A stretch of DNA of 64,000 nt from Rhodothermales bacterium (lineage in GTDB: Bacteria; Bacteroidota; Rhodothermia; Rhodothermales; VXPQ01), in assembly GCA_951812345.1 (NCBI GenBank), contig OX638295.1, positions 1,250,759-1,314,758 of the forward strand. The letters are read 5' to 3'. Each line of letters opens with the position of its first letter. Position 1 is the first letter of the stretch. This document shows positions 54,039-63,361 of the stretch, piece after piece. The notes beneath the pieces are model-generated. The model was given only the letters and a program-made list of their open reading frames with translations, was not told the DNA's origin and did no database searches. The translations under genes and the position numbers were made by a program.

Positions 54039-54054
54039 CCTTTTTTTGGGGATT

Positions 54055-54204
54055 CGCCTTATTCTACGCAAAAAATGCGTTGATTATTTTTCCGTAACGC
54101 CTTACGGCACGGCCTGGTTATGGCCTCCATACTCGACCCGCCTTATTCTACGCAAAAAATGCGTCGATTACTTCTTCATAACGCTCTGTGGCCCGGCCTG
54201 GTAG
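54055..54204 (+). repeat. Imperfect tandem duplication across the start of the next gene
   Basis: CGCCTTATTCTACGCAAAAA is present at about 54055 and again at about 54139. In both copies the match continues for about 65 bp through ATGCG, GATTA, AACGC and CACGGCCTGGT/CCCGGCCTGGT. The upstream copy's ATG is followed at once by CGT TGA, so it is dead; the second copy is the working start region. Confidence 0.8.
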
Positions 54205-55187
54205 GTAAGGGGCCGGATGCTGACGAACCCGCTATTGGGCTGGAACGGATGCTCCGGCTTACGGCGGATGCCTGTATCGATGGGGAAGAGCCCGTTCGTT
54301 TCGATGGGGTAGACCTTTTCCTGTATCCCCCGCATATCGACATTGATGCTTCGGGCGACGACATCCGGCGCCTTGCGGACCGGATCGCATCGCTGGGTCT
54401 TGGCGTGGGGTCCGTGGTAGCGCCCGTGTACCCCGACATGTTGGGCGGCAGCGCGATGGGCGACCGCGACGATCGCCGACGCTTCGTGGAGGCCGTGCGG
54501 ACGGCGTGCCGGTATGCTTCCGTGCTGAATGCGCACGGCGTTCGATCCTGCGGGGTCGTCCGGATCGATTCGGCGGCAGGCCCTGTCGAGTGGGCGGAGC
54601 ATCCCGTGGAAAACACGACAAAGATTGCGGACACGTTTCGCGAGGCGGCTATTATAGCGGAGGACCACGGGGAACGCATTGCCGCGGAAGGGGAGATTTG
54701 CTGGGCGGCCATGCATTCCTGGACCGAGATGCTGCGCCTCCTGGAGGAGGTCGGGCGCCCCGGTTCGCTTGGATTTCAGGCCGATCTGGCCCACACCTAT
54801 TTGTATTTGCTCGGATACAATGCGCCCGAAGCGGCTTTGCTGCAGGATGGGTACACGGAAGAGGAGTTCCAGGAGGCGTACCGGATCATGACCGGCGCCC
54901 TGGGGCCCTGGCTATTCGATTTTCATGTGGCGCAGACCGACGGATCCGTGTTCGGAAGCGGCTCGCACGACAAGACGGGAAGGCATTGCCCGGTCGATTC
55001 TCCCGACGGCAAGCTGGACATGGTATGGTGCAGTCGGCAGTGGCTGCTCGACGATGAGGGCGAACTGCGGGACGGCATCCGGCACATCTGCTGGGACGGG
55101 TGCATGTTTCCCAACGCCGTAATGGAGGATCAGGAGACGTGGAACCGGGTGCTCGGAGCGATGGAGGCGGTGAGGAGGGGGTTGTAG
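54159..55187 (+). CDS. Sugar isomerase/epimerase-like TIM barrel 1
   Basis: A 342-residue xylose-isomerase-like barrel from ATG 54159 ([15 protein letters not shown]); ATG 54120 is an alternative that adds 13 residues. Metal-ligand candidates are Glu in [10 protein letters not shown], Asp/His in [13 protein letters not shown], His in [11 protein letters not shown], and the late [11 protein letters not shown]. It probably isomerises or epimerises a ketose; IolE/IolI-like or tagatose-epimerase-like roles are open. Its 5' end is partly duplicated upstream. Confidence 0.8.
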   Translation: MRRLLLHNALWPGLVGKGPDADEPAIGLERMLRLTADACIDGEEPVRFDGVDLFLYPPHIDIDASGDDIRRLADRIASLGLGVGSVVAPVYPDMLGGSAMGDRDDRRRFVEAVRTACRYASVLNAHGVRSCGVVRIDSAAGPVEWAEHPVENTTKIADTFREAAIIAEDHGERIAAEGEICWAAMHSWTEMLRLLEEVGRPGSLGFQADLAHTYLYLLGYNAPEAALLQDGYTEEEFQEAYRIMTGALGPWLFDFHVAQTDGSVFGSGSHDKTGRHCPVDSPDGKLDMVWCSRQWLLDDEGELRDGIRHICWDGCMFPNAVMEDQETWNRVLGAMEAVRRGL

Positions 55188-55349
55188 GGGGGTGGGGGGT
55201 TGTTTCATGTTTCGGGCAACTGCTGCTTTGAAGCCTTTCTCCATAATCTTTTTGAGTTACATCGCAGTTCCTGCTTTTCAACCGCTTCCTTATCTTGCTT
55301 CCGCCGCATCATTATCGATCCTGCGCCCTGAAACCGCTCCCAGCCCGCT

Positions 55350-56204
55350 ATGCACCGCATCGGATTCAACCTGCTTCCTTGGTCCGCCACCGTATCGGAA
55401 GCGCTTTACCCGCACATTGAACGGATCCGGGACATTGGATACGATGGGATAGAGTATTCGATGGGGGCGCAGGACGCCGCTGCCTACCGCAGCCTCGGGG
55501 CCTTCCTGGCCGATCTGGATATGGCGTGCTCGTCGTGCCTCGCCCTGGCGCCGGAGCACAACCCGGCCAGTTCCGACGCCGCTGTCCGGCAACAAGGCTT
55601 GGAGAAAATCCAGTGGGCTATCGATCGGGCCGTAGATACCGGCGCAAACGTAATCTGCGGACCGTTCCACTCCGCCTTCGCCTGGTTTACCCAAGCGGCG
55701 CCCACGCCGGACGAGGCCAAGTGGAGCGCCGAAGTGCTGCGGCAAGCGGGCGAATACGCCGAGCAGGCCGGCGTCATGCTGGCGCTGGAGGCGCTGAACC
55801 GTTTCGAATGTTACTTGTGTAACACGATGCAGCAACTGGTCGAACTCACCGAAATGGTGGATCATCCGTTCGTGCAGGTCATGTTCGACACGCACCATTC
55901 GAACATCGAGGAAAAATCCTTCGCCGGGGCTATCCGCGCGGCGGCGCCCCATCTGGTCCATGTGCATATCAGCGAGAACGACCGGGGTACGCCGGGCGAT
56001 GGGATCGTAGCCTGGAAGGAGGTCTTCGAAACGTTGTCGGAGGTGGGCTACGAGGGGTGGCTTACCATCGAGTCGTTCACCCGGGCCGATCCGGACTTTG
56101 CGAATGCGATCAACGTGTGGCGAAGTTTTTCCGAACCCTGGGACATTGCGGAACAGGGGTACGCCTTCATCAAGCGGCAACTACGCGAAACGGGGGCCGG
56201 TTAA
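55350..56204 (+). CDS. Sugar isomerase/epimerase-like TIM barrel 2 (ketose 3-epimerase-like)
   Basis: A 284-residue barrel with the metal set of D-tagatose/psicose 3-epimerases: Glu in MLALEALNRFECYL, Asp in VMFDTHHSNIEE, His in LVHVHISENDRGTPG, and Glu in WLTIESFTR. Two catalytic glutamates and a Mn or Mg ion move the C3 hydrogen of a ketose. The product could feed L-ribulokinase downstream. A gap of 162 bp before it (55188-55349) has no gene. Confidence 0.85.
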   Translation: MHRIGFNLLPWSATVSEALYPHIERIRDIGYDGIEYSMGAQDAAAYRSLGAFLADLDMACSSCLALAPEHNPASSDAAVRQQGLEKIQWAIDRAVDTGANVICGPFHSAFAWFTQAAPTPDEAKWSAEVLRQAGEYAEQAGVMLALEALNRFECYLCNTMQQLVELTEMVDHPFVQVMFDTHHSNIEEKSFAGAIRAAAPHLVHVHISENDRGTPGDGIVAWKEVFETLSEVGYEGWLTIESFTRADPDFANAINVWRSFSEPWDIAEQGYAFIKRQLRETGAG

Positions 56205-56271
56205 ATTGCCTAACTGATCTCCCGGCCCCATTTTTTCACAGACCTGTCCATATCCATACCCTTTCCGACAC

Positions 56272-57111
56272 ATGTCCGGCACATTCATTCCTCCCTTTCG
56301 TTTCGGCGCCGAGGTGTACACCTGGTTCATGAAGGAGAACGGCAAGGCGCATGCGAATCGCCTCGATCATATGATCCGCGTGTCCGCAGAGGCGGGCTTT
56401 ACGGGTATCGAACCGGTGCATTCCTGGATGGGCGACTTGTCCGATCCCGCGCGGCTCGAGGATGAACTGCGCCGGGCGGGCATCGATCTTGCCGCCCTGG
56501 CGCTCGTGCTCGAATGGAACGGTCCCGAAGAAACCGAAGAGGAGCGCCGGCAGGCCGACGAAACGATTCGGCTGCTGCAACGCTTCCCCGGCGCGTTGCT
56601 GTGCACTGTGCAGATTCCCACAGGCCGCCACGAACTCGAAGCCCGCCGACAGCATCTCGCATCCATTATCAACGCGGTGTCGCGCCGCGCCGCCGATGCA
56701 GGGGTGGTATCTACGTTCCATCCCAATTCTCCGCATACGTCCATTAGCCGCACGGAAGAGGATTACCGGATTATTCTGGAAAGCCTGAATGCGTCCGTCA
56801 CCGGGTGGACGCCCGATGTCGGGCACATCGCTAACGGGGGGATGGATCCGCTCGCCAAGATGCAGGAGTATGCGAGCCTTATCAACCACGTCCATTACAA
56901 GGACTGGGACGGCAACCCGGAATTCGTCATCATGGGCGCCGGGAAGATCGACTTTGCGGGCATTACGAACTGGCTTGTCCGCCAGGGGTACGAAGGGTGG
57001 ATCGTCTGCGAGGACGAAGGGGCCGAGGCGGTGGACGATCCCGATGGCGTGACCCGTCACGACGGAAGATGGATCCGGGACACGTTGCTGCCCGCACTCT
57101 CCGATTCGTAA
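56272..57111 (+). CDS. Sugar isomerase/epimerase-like TIM barrel 3 (IolE-like)
   Basis: A 279-residue barrel. RFGAEVYTWFMKENGKA, STFHPNSPHTSISRTEEDY, GWTPDVGHIANGGMDP, INHVHYKDWDGN and GWIVCEDEGAEA supply the His, Asp, His and Glu ligand positions. The Asp-Val-Gly-His and His-Tyr-Lys-Asp pattern is like inosose dehydratase and related sugar isomerases. Substrate unknown. It is 67 bp after barrel 2 and 36 bp before the alpha/beta hydrolase. Confidence 0.83.
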   Translation: MSGTFIPPFRFGAEVYTWFMKENGKAHANRLDHMIRVSAEAGFTGIEPVHSWMGDLSDPARLEDELRRAGIDLAALALVLEWNGPEETEEERRQADETIRLLQRFPGALLCTVQIPTGRHELEARRQHLASIINAVSRRAADAGVVSTFHPNSPHTSISRTEEDYRIILESLNASVTGWTPDVGHIANGGMDPLAKMQEYASLINHVHYKDWDGNPEFVIMGAGKIDFAGITNWLVRQGYEGWIVCEDEGAEAVDDPDGVTRHDGRWIRDTLLPALSDS

Positions 57112-57147
57112 CCGATTCTCGAATTCGTCATAAGCGCAAGACCAGCC

Positions 57148-57951
57148 ATGCCTATCGTCCGGACCAATGGGATCGACATGTATTACGCGGAAGCCGGCGA
57201 CGGACCGCCGCTTCTTATGATTATGGGCATTACCGCCCCGGGCTCCGTATGGGAGGTTCACAAGGAGGCCTGGAAGGCGCATTTCCGGTGCATCATGCCG
57301 GACAATCGCGGCGTAGGGCGCTCCTCGAAACCCGGCGGAAGCTACACGAGCGCCCAGATGGCGGACGACATGTCGGGCTTGCTCGACGCGCTGGAACTCG
57401 ACCGGGTGCACGTCGTCGGCGTGTCCATGGGCAGCATCATTGCGCAGCAGTTGGCTATCCGTAACCCCGAGCGGGTGCGTTCCCTCGTGCTTATGTGCCC
57501 CTGGGCGCGATGCGACCGGTACGCCGCCAGCATTTTCCGGCACATGATGACCATCAAGGCGCGTCTTCGGCCCGAGGAATTCACGGAGTACATTCAACTC
57601 CTCATTTTTTCGAAAGGCACCTGGGACGATATCGAAGGGTATGCCGAACTGATTAATGAGCGTACGCATGCTTCCGCGGGAGAGGACCCGCAACCTTTGC
57701 ACGGGCTGGAGGGGCAGGGGCATGCCTGCATCGAACATAATGTGCTGGAGGCGCTTCCGCAGATTACGGCGCCGACCCTCGTAGTGGGCGGAGAGCAGGA
57801 TATTTTCGTGCCGCTCTGGATGGTGGAAGAAGTGGCGGCGGGGATTCCGAATGCGGAGTTGCATATGTATCCGGGGGCGGGCCATGCATTTCACTGGGAG
57901 CGCATCGAGGATTTCAATCCCCGGGTGGCCGACTGGCTTCTGGCGCACTAA
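57148..57951 (+). CDS. Alpha/beta-fold hydrolase
   Basis: A 267-residue cytoplasmic hydrolase. The nucleophile elbow is GVSMGS, the oxyanion-hole region GITAPGSVWE, the acid is likely Asp in GGEQDIFVP, and the His is in GAGHAFHWE. PDNRGVGRSSKP is the usual motif after strand 4. It may open a lactone or ester made from an oxidised sugar, but that is only inferred from neighbours. Confidence 0.87.
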   Translation: MPIVRTNGIDMYYAEAGDGPPLLMIMGITAPGSVWEVHKEAWKAHFRCIMPDNRGVGRSSKPGGSYTSAQMADDMSGLLDALELDRVHVVGVSMGSIIAQQLAIRNPERVRSLVLMCPWARCDRYAASIFRHMMTIKARLRPEEFTEYIQLLIFSKGTWDDIEGYAELINERTHASAGEDPQPLHGLEGQGHACIEHNVLEALPQITAPTLVVGGEQDIFVPLWMVEEVAAGIPNAELHMYPGAGHAFHWERIEDFNPRVADWLLAH

Positions 57952-57976
57952 CGAAGGAGTCACGCACAAAAGCCGC

Positions 57977-59689
57977 ATGGCTTCCGCATACGCCATAGGA
58001 CTGGACTTCGGCACCAATTCGGTGCGCGCGCTGGTCGTGGATGTCGCCACGGGGCGCGAGGCGGGCACGGGCGTTTTCGAATACCCTTCCGGCGAGGACG
58101 GCGTGTTGCTGGACCGGGATCGCCCGGATCTTGCCCGGCAGCACCCCGGAGATTACGTACTGGGCGTGGAGCGGAGTATCGCTGCCGCGATGGGGGAGGC
58201 TCTGCGAGAAGATGACGGGTTCGACGCCCGCCGCGTGACAGGTATCGGCGTCGATACGACTGGCTCCACCCCGATCCCGGTGGACAAGGAGGGCGTTCCG
58301 CTGGGTCTTTCCGACCGGTTTCGGGACAACCCGGACGCGCAGGCCTGGCTCTGGAAAGATCACACGGGGCATGCCGAAGCCCGGGAAATCACGGATCGCG
58401 CCCGCGCGCTGCGCCCGGAATACCTTGCAAAATGCGGGGGAACGTACAGTTCGGAGTGGTTCTGGTCGAAGATATGGCATTGTCTGCGAGTTGCCCCCGA
58501 GGTGTTCGAGGCGGCGTATACCTGGGTGGAGCATGCGGACTGGGTTCCGGCGATGCTTTCCGGCACGGAGCGCCCCGACCGGCTGAAGCGGTCGATCTGC
58601 GCAGCGGGGCACAAGGCCATGTTTCATACGGACTGGGGCGGCTATTCCGACGAGGAATTTCTGGGGTCGCTGGACGAGGCGCTCCTGCGTGTCCGCGGAA
58701 CGCTGCCCGACCGGGCGTTCGACGTGTCGCAGGCGGCAGGCGCATTGACCGACGAATGGGCCGGGCGGCTGGGCCTGCCCGCCGGCATTCCTGTGGCTGT
58801 CGGCGCATTCGATGCGCATCTGGGCGCGGTAGGATCGGGGATTGCTCCCGGCACGCTTGTCAAGATCATCGGTACCTCCACGTGCGATCTGATGGTGGCG
58901 CCGCTGGAAGAAAACCCTGGGGACATTCCCGGATTGTGCGGCATTGTGCCGGAGTCCGTGCTTCCCGGGCACTACGGGATGGAGGCCGGGCAGTCTGCCG
59001 TGGGAGATATTTTCAACTGGTTCGTGCGCCGGGTGCGACCGGATGGGCAGGGGCACGAGGCGCTTACGGAGGAAGCCGGGCGGCTGCGCCCCGGCGAAAG
59101 CGGGCTCCTTGCGCTCGACTGGCTCAACGGGAACCGGACTATTCTTGTAGACCAGCGCCTGACCGGGCTGATCGTGGGATTGACCCTCCACAGTACTCCG
59201 GGGGAAATATACCGGGCCCTTATCGAAGCAACGGCCTTCGGCGCCCGCCGAATCATGGAGCGCTTCGAGGAGTACGGAGTACCTGTTGAGCGCATTGTGA
59301 ACTGCGGCGGCATATCGGACAAAAACGAATTAGTCATGCAAATTTATGCAGATGCGATGGGGCGCCCGATCATGATTTCGCGGAGCGCCCGAACCTGTGC
59401 GCTGGGCGCCGCCGTGAGCGCGTCCGTAGTGGCGGGGAAGGCTGCAGGGGGACACGACGGATTTCCTGAAGCCATACGCGCCATGACAGGCGTACGCGCG
59501 CGAGTGTTCGAGCCCGATCCGGAACGCTGCAGGACCTACGATGGACTGTACGCGCTCTACCGTCGGCTGCATGACGCCTTTGGCGTGGAGGCCGTACAGG
59601 GAGACGATGCGCCGGATATGGTGGAAGGACCTCACCTGTTCGATGTGATGAAAGCGCTGCTCACGTTACGCGACGAGGTGCGGGGATGA
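57977..59689 (+). CDS. araB: Ribulokinase (FGGY carbohydrate kinase)
   Basis: A 570-residue kinase from ATG 57977 (MASAYAIGLDFGTNSVRALV). The frame continues upstream inside the hydrolase gene, but homology starts here. Further motifs are GIGVDTTGSTPIPVD, KIIGTSTCDLMVAP and NCGGISDKNELVMQIYADAM, in the arrangement of L-ribulokinase rather than xylulokinase or glycerol kinase. It phosphorylates L-ribulose (AraB also accepts other ribuloses). Its stop overlaps the araD start by four bases. Confidence 0.93.
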   Translation: MASAYAIGLDFGTNSVRALVVDVATGREAGTGVFEYPSGEDGVLLDRDRPDLARQHPGDYVLGVERSIAAAMGEALREDDGFDARRVTGIGVDTTGSTPIPVDKEGVPLGLSDRFRDNPDAQAWLWKDHTGHAEAREITDRARALRPEYLAKCGGTYSSEWFWSKIWHCLRVAPEVFEAAYTWVEHADWVPAMLSGTERPDRLKRSICAAGHKAMFHTDWGGYSDEEFLGSLDEALLRVRGTLPDRAFDVSQAAGALTDEWAGRLGLPAGIPVAVGAFDAHLGAVGSGIAPGTLVKIIGTSTCDLMVAPLEENPGDIPGLCGIVPESVLPGHYGMEAGQSAVGDIFNWFVRRVRPDGQGHEALTEEAGRLRPGESGLLALDWLNGNRTILVDQRLTGLIVGLTLHSTPGEIYRALIEATAFGARRIMERFEEYGVPVERIVNCGGISDKNELVMQIYADAMGRPIMISRSARTCALGAAVSASVVAGKAAGGHDGFPEAIRAMTGVRARVFEPDPERCRTYDGLYALYRRLHDAFGVEAVQGDDAPDMVEGPHLFDVMKALLTLRDEVRG

Positions 59690-60396
59690 GCGCAGCGTAT
59701 GCCGATCTGAGGGAACAGGCGTGGCGGGCCAACCTCGATATCGAGGGGCTGGTGGAAAGAACCTGGGGAAACGCCAGCGCTGCAGATGCCCGGGCGGGCG
59801 TCATGGTGATCAAACCCAGCGGGGTTCCGTACGATCGGCTTGCTGCGGACGACATGGTGGTGCTGTCGCTGGAGACGGGGGAGGTCGTGGAAGGCCGGCT
59901 TCGCCCCTCCTCGGACGCCCCGACCCATCTGGAACTGTACCGGGCCTGGTCGAACACAGGGGCTATCGTACATACGCATTCCCGGTACGCTGTGAGTTGG
60001 GCGCAGGCCGAGCAGCCCATCGATTGCCTCGGAACGACCCATGCCGATCATTTTCGGGGAAGCATTCCGGTGACGCGCCGGATGCGCGAAGACGAGATCG
60101 CGGAAGAGTACGAGCGAAACACAGGTCTTGTCATTGTCGAGTGTTTCGAGCAGGGGGGAATAGACCCTGTGGAGATGCCTGCCGTGCTGGTGGCTTGCCA
60201 TGGACCGTTTGCCTGGGGCCGGAATGCTGCCGAAGCGGTAGAGAATGCTATCGTGCTTGAGACCGTGGCGTGCATGGCGTGGCGGACCCGGCTCCTTCGG
60301 CCGGGGGTCGGCCCGATCGACGATGCGCTCCGGGACAAGCATTTTCTGCGCAAGCATGGTTCCGGGGCCTATTATGGGCAGTCCCGAAAAAGATGA
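59686..60396 (+). CDS. araD: L-ribulose-5-phosphate 4-epimerase
   Basis: A 236-residue class II aldolase/epimerase. WGNASAADARAGVMVIKPSG, the zinc ligands in VHTHSRYAVSWAQ, TTHADHFRG and ACHGPFAWG are typical of AraD, which makes D-xylulose 5-phosphate for the pentose phosphate pathway. It is translationally coupled to araB. No araA (L-arabinose isomerase) is in the window. Confidence 0.93.
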   Translation: MSAAYADLREQAWRANLDIEGLVERTWGNASAADARAGVMVIKPSGVPYDRLAADDMVVLSLETGEVVEGRLRPSSDAPTHLELYRAWSNTGAIVHTHSRYAVSWAQAEQPIDCLGTTHADHFRGSIPVTRRMREDEIAEEYERNTGLVIVECFEQGGIDPVEMPAVLVACHGPFAWGRNAAEAVENAIVLETVACMAWRTRLLRPGVGPIDDALRDKHFLRKHGSGAYYGQSRKR

Positions 60397-60483
60397 ACCG
60401 CGCCCTTGCATTGGCGTATTATGGTGAGCGGGTAGAAGTGCTGCCGACATTGTCGTCTTCGATGCAAATCAAAGGGTAAATCT

Positions 60484-60924
60484 ATGGTTTGGTGGGGCTG
60501 GTTGGTCATTGGGTTTGGCCTGATGATTGTAGAATTGATGGGCGTCGAGGCAGCGTTCTATCTGGTTATCATCGGCGTCGCAGCCATATTGACAGGATTG
60601 GTCGGGTTGGTCGGATTGACCCTGCCCATCTGGGGGCAATGGGTGCTTTTTTCCGTGCTGGCCATTGTTTCCATGCTGTTTTTCCGGCAAAGTCTGTACA
60701 CCCGCTTGCGAGGCAAGATGCCTAAATCCGGCAATCCCCTTGTCGGCGAGACCGTTAGTCTCTCCGAGGACGTAGGGCCAGGTGCGCGTTGCCGGGTGGA
60801 ATTGCGGGGATCGACATGGAGCGCCAGAAACGTCGGCGCCGAATCGCTTCCGGCCGGTGGACAAGCCGAGGTAATCGCTGTCGACAACACCTTGCTGGAA
60901 ATCGAAGCTCCGGCGGACGCGTAA
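60484..60924 (+). CDS. NfeD-family membrane protein (short form)
   Basis: A 146-residue protein with two or three N-terminal transmembrane helices (WWGWLVIGFGLMIVELMGV, FYLVIIGVAAILTGLVGLVG and a third after it) and a C-terminal OB-fold domain (GETVSLSEDVGPGARCRVEL, AEVIAVDNTLLEIE). NfeD-short proteins pair with SPFH/stomatin proteins to shape membrane microdomains. The SPFH gene follows, separated by element copy K. Confidence 0.9.
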   Translation: MVWWGWLVIGFGLMIVELMGVEAAFYLVIIGVAAILTGLVGLVGLTLPIWGQWVLFSVLAIVSMLFFRQSLYTRLRGKMPKSGNPLVGETVSLSEDVGPGARCRVELRGSTWSARNVGAESLPAGGQAEVIAVDNTLLEIEAPADA

Positions 60925-60941
60925 GGCTGCTGTATCCATTT

Positions 60942-61066
60942 TAAAGGATGCCCTGGCCAGAACCACTTCGCTCAGCACGTTAACTTTCGCGCGGACAGGA
61001 CATCATGATTCCATCGTTGAACACTGCGGATTCGGGGTGTTGCGGACTTAATCAGAGTATCCTTAT
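60942..61066 (+). repeat. Palindromic GGATAC element, copy K (about 125 bp)
   Basis: The left end is degenerate (AAAGGATGCCCTGGCCAGAA, then CCACTTCGCTCAGCACGT); the right end is intact (TTGCGGACTTAATCAGAGTA, then TCCTTA). The middle shares CATCATGATTCCATCGTTG and CACTGCGGATTCGGGG with copies C and E. It separates nfeD from its SPFH partner. Confidence 0.87.
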
Positions 61067-61081
61067 CAACAGGTAAAAAAT

Positions 61082-62020
61082 ATGCTGGACATTGGCTTGA
61101 TCGTTGGCGGCGTCATCGCTTTGGCGGCCATCGTGGTTATCGTCAAAACGGCGGTGATCGTGCCGCAGCAAAGCGCCTATGTGGTCGAGAATCTGGGGCG
61201 TTATTCCCGCACGCTGGATCCCGGCTTCAATATTCTTATCCCCTTCGTCGAGCGGGTAGCGTACAAGCACAGCCTGAAGGAGCATGCAATGGACATCTCC
61301 GAACAGGTGTGCATTACCAGCGATAACGTGCAGGTGGGTATAGACGGGGTGCTCTACATGCAGGTCATGAACGCCGAGCGCGCCTCCTACGGAATAGGGA
61401 ATTACGTATTCGCTATTTCCCAACTGGCTCAGACTACATTGCGCAGCGAGATCGGGAAAATCGAACTCGACAAGACTTTCGAGGAACGCGCCGCCATCAA
61501 TCTGAATGTCGTCAAGGAACTCGACCTTGCTTCCGAGCCCTGGGGCGTGAAGGTGCTTCGCTACGAAATCAAGAATATCAATCCGCCCGACGATGTGCTC
61601 TCCGCCATGGAGAAGCAGATGCGCGCCGAGCGCGAAAAGAGGGCTGTCATTCTGGAATCGGAAGGGGATCGGGATGCGCAGGTCAATCAGGCGGAAGGCG
61701 AAAAGAAGCGGGTCATTCTTGAATCCGAAGCGGCTATGCAGCAGCAAATCAATGAAGCGCGAGGCGAAGCGGAGGCTATTCTGAGGGTGGCCGAGGCTAC
61801 CGCCGAGGGCTTGAAAAAGGTTGCCGAGGCCTTGCTCGCCGAGGGAGGCGACAAGGCGCTGCAACTTCGTATTGCAGAAAATTACCTGGAACGTTTCGGT
61901 GCGCTGGCTAAAGCCGGAAATACGTTGATTCTTCCCGCCAACATGGCGGATATGGCGTCCATGATTAGCGCCGCCACGAAGATTTTTCACGAAACGGACG
62001 GAAAGGCGAAGGATAATTGA
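61082..62020 (+). CDS. SPFH/band-7 (stomatin, paraslipin-like) membrane protein
   Basis: A 312-residue protein with one N-terminal hydrophobic segment (GLIVGGVIALAAIVVIVKTA), the band-7 domain (VPQQSAYVVENLGRYSRTLD, then FNILIPFVERVAY), and a long Glu/Ala/Arg-rich coiled coil (about residues 175-260). It should form oligomers in membrane microdomains together with NfeD and may help quality-control proteases. QmcA of E. coli is the nearest well-known relative. Its stop overlaps an alternative TTG start of the glycerate kinase. Confidence 0.92.
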   Translation: MLDIGLIVGGVIALAAIVVIVKTAVIVPQQSAYVVENLGRYSRTLDPGFNILIPFVERVAYKHSLKEHAMDISEQVCITSDNVQVGIDGVLYMQVMNAERASYGIGNYVFAISQLAQTTLRSEIGKIELDKTFEERAAINLNVVKELDLASEPWGVKVLRYEIKNINPPDDVLSAMEKQMRAEREKRAVILESEGDRDAQVNQAEGEKKRVILESEAAMQQQINEARGEAEAILRVAEATAEGLKKVAEALLAEGGDKALQLRIAENYLERFGALAKAGNTLILPANMADMASMISAATKIFHETDGKAKDN

Positions 62021-62031
62021 AAGAGACGGCC

Positions 62032-63360
62032 ATGCGCCCTTCTTTTTCTTGTCGGGCCGAAGATTCCCTCCGGATTTTTGGCGCAGGCGTAGGCGCTGTG
62101 CAAGCGGATGCCCTGCTGGATGGCGCGGACTGGATGGCGGAGCTTTCCCGCCCTCTTGACGGGTACGACGAGATATTTGTGGTCGGCATGGGGAAAGCTT
62201 CCATAGCAATGGCTGCGGCGCTGCAGACACACCCCTCTATTCTCGACAAACGCAAAACATCCGGATGGGTATCCGCTCCTTACGGATATACGCGGGAAGG
62301 ATGGTTCGGCAGGCCGCCGGTCTCGGACGATCTGAAAATGAAAAACTTTGGCGTTATCGAGGCGGGCCATCCTTTGCCCGATAAGAACAGCGAGATGGCG
62401 GGGAATTTCGCAATGGTCGGAGCGCAATGTCGCGGCCCCGACGATTTGCTTATCGTCCTTGCTTCGGGAGGCGGCTCTTCGCTGTGCGTTGCGTTCCCGG
62501 CAGGCATTTCGCTGGAGGACGCCCGCGAAGCGTTTTACAGGCTGCTTGTCGCCGGAGCGGACATTCACGCCATAAACAAGGTGCGCCGGCGCATCTCGCA
62601 TATTGGAGGCGGCGGTCTGGCCCAGGCGGCGGCGCCCGCCGAGGTGCTGACGCTGTGTCTTTCCGATGTGCCGGGCGACGATACGGAAAATATGTACGTT
62701 ATCGGAGGCGGTCCAACCCTGCCCGATCCGTATACGGCGCAAGAGGCGCTGGATGTATTGAAACGGTACGGCGAGAAAGTCCCTGCCAGCGTTTGGCGAT
62801 ATGTCGAGGAAAGCATCAGGCGTTCCGAACCGCCCGCACCGGAATCCGGACGGGTGCATGCCGTGCTGCTGGGAAGCGTGCGCACGGCGCTGGAGGCCGC
62901 TGCCGCCGAAGCAAAGCAGTTAGGTTACCGTGTCGAGGTCGTTTCGTGTGAGATGTCCGGAGAGGCGCGGGAAGTCGGGGAGGCTATGGCCCGTCGCGCG
63001 CTGGCGCAGGAGCCCGGATGGTGCCTGTTATGGGGGGGCGAAACATTTGTGACGGTCCAGGGGGATGGTCTTGGAGGACGCAATCAGGAGCTTGCGCTTG
63101 CCGCCGCCATCCGTATGGCGGGGGAGGGGAAAGACGTAAGCCTTATGAGCGCGGGCACCGATGGGATAGACGGCCCTACGGATGCCGCCGGTGCGATAGC
63201 TACTCCGGATACGGTGGCCGAGGCGCGTCAGCGAGGCCTGGACCCGGAGGCGTTTCTGAAACGGAACGACGCCTACGGATTCTGGCGCCGGATGCCGGGA
63301 TTTCTACAGACAGGCCCAACCCATACGAACGTGATGGACATACAGATTGTCCTCACATAA
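62032..63360 (+). CDS. Glycerate 2-kinase (GckA/MOFRL type)
   Basis: A 442-residue kinase from ATG 62032 (an in-frame TTG at 62017 is possible). The N-terminal domain has VVGMGKASIAMAAAL and LASGGGSSLC; the C-terminal MOFRL domain has GGETFVTVQGDGLGGRNQEL and SAGTDGIDGPTDAAGA. It phosphorylates glycerate to 2-phosphoglycerate, linking glycerate or hydroxypyruvate pools to lower glycolysis. It follows the SPFH gene by 11 bp. Confidence 0.92.
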   Translation: MRPSFSCRAEDSLRIFGAGVGAVQADALLDGADWMAELSRPLDGYDEIFVVGMGKASIAMAAALQTHPSILDKRKTSGWVSAPYGYTREGWFGRPPVSDDLKMKNFGVIEAGHPLPDKNSEMAGNFAMVGAQCRGPDDLLIVLASGGGSSLCVAFPAGISLEDAREAFYRLLVAGADIHAINKVRRRISHIGGGGLAQAAAPAEVLTLCLSDVPGDDTENMYVIGGGPTLPDPYTAQEALDVLKRYGEKVPASVWRYVEESIRRSEPPAPESGRVHAVLLGSVRTALEAAAAEAKQLGYRVEVVSCEMSGEAREVGEAMARRALAQEPGWCLLWGGETFVTVQGDGLGGRNQELALAAAIRMAGEGKDVSLMSAGTDGIDGPTDAAGAIATPDTVAEARQRGLDPEAFLKRNDAYGFWRRMPGFLQTGPTHTNVMDIQIVLT

Positions 63361-63361
63361 T

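Noticed and set aside
51489-58068. Very long minus-strand open frames (752 and 610 residues) opposite the metallohydrolase, TIM-barrel and kinase genes
   Set aside because: They are shadows of GC-rich plus-strand genes with clear families; the shadows show no recognisable domains and cross several gene boundaries.
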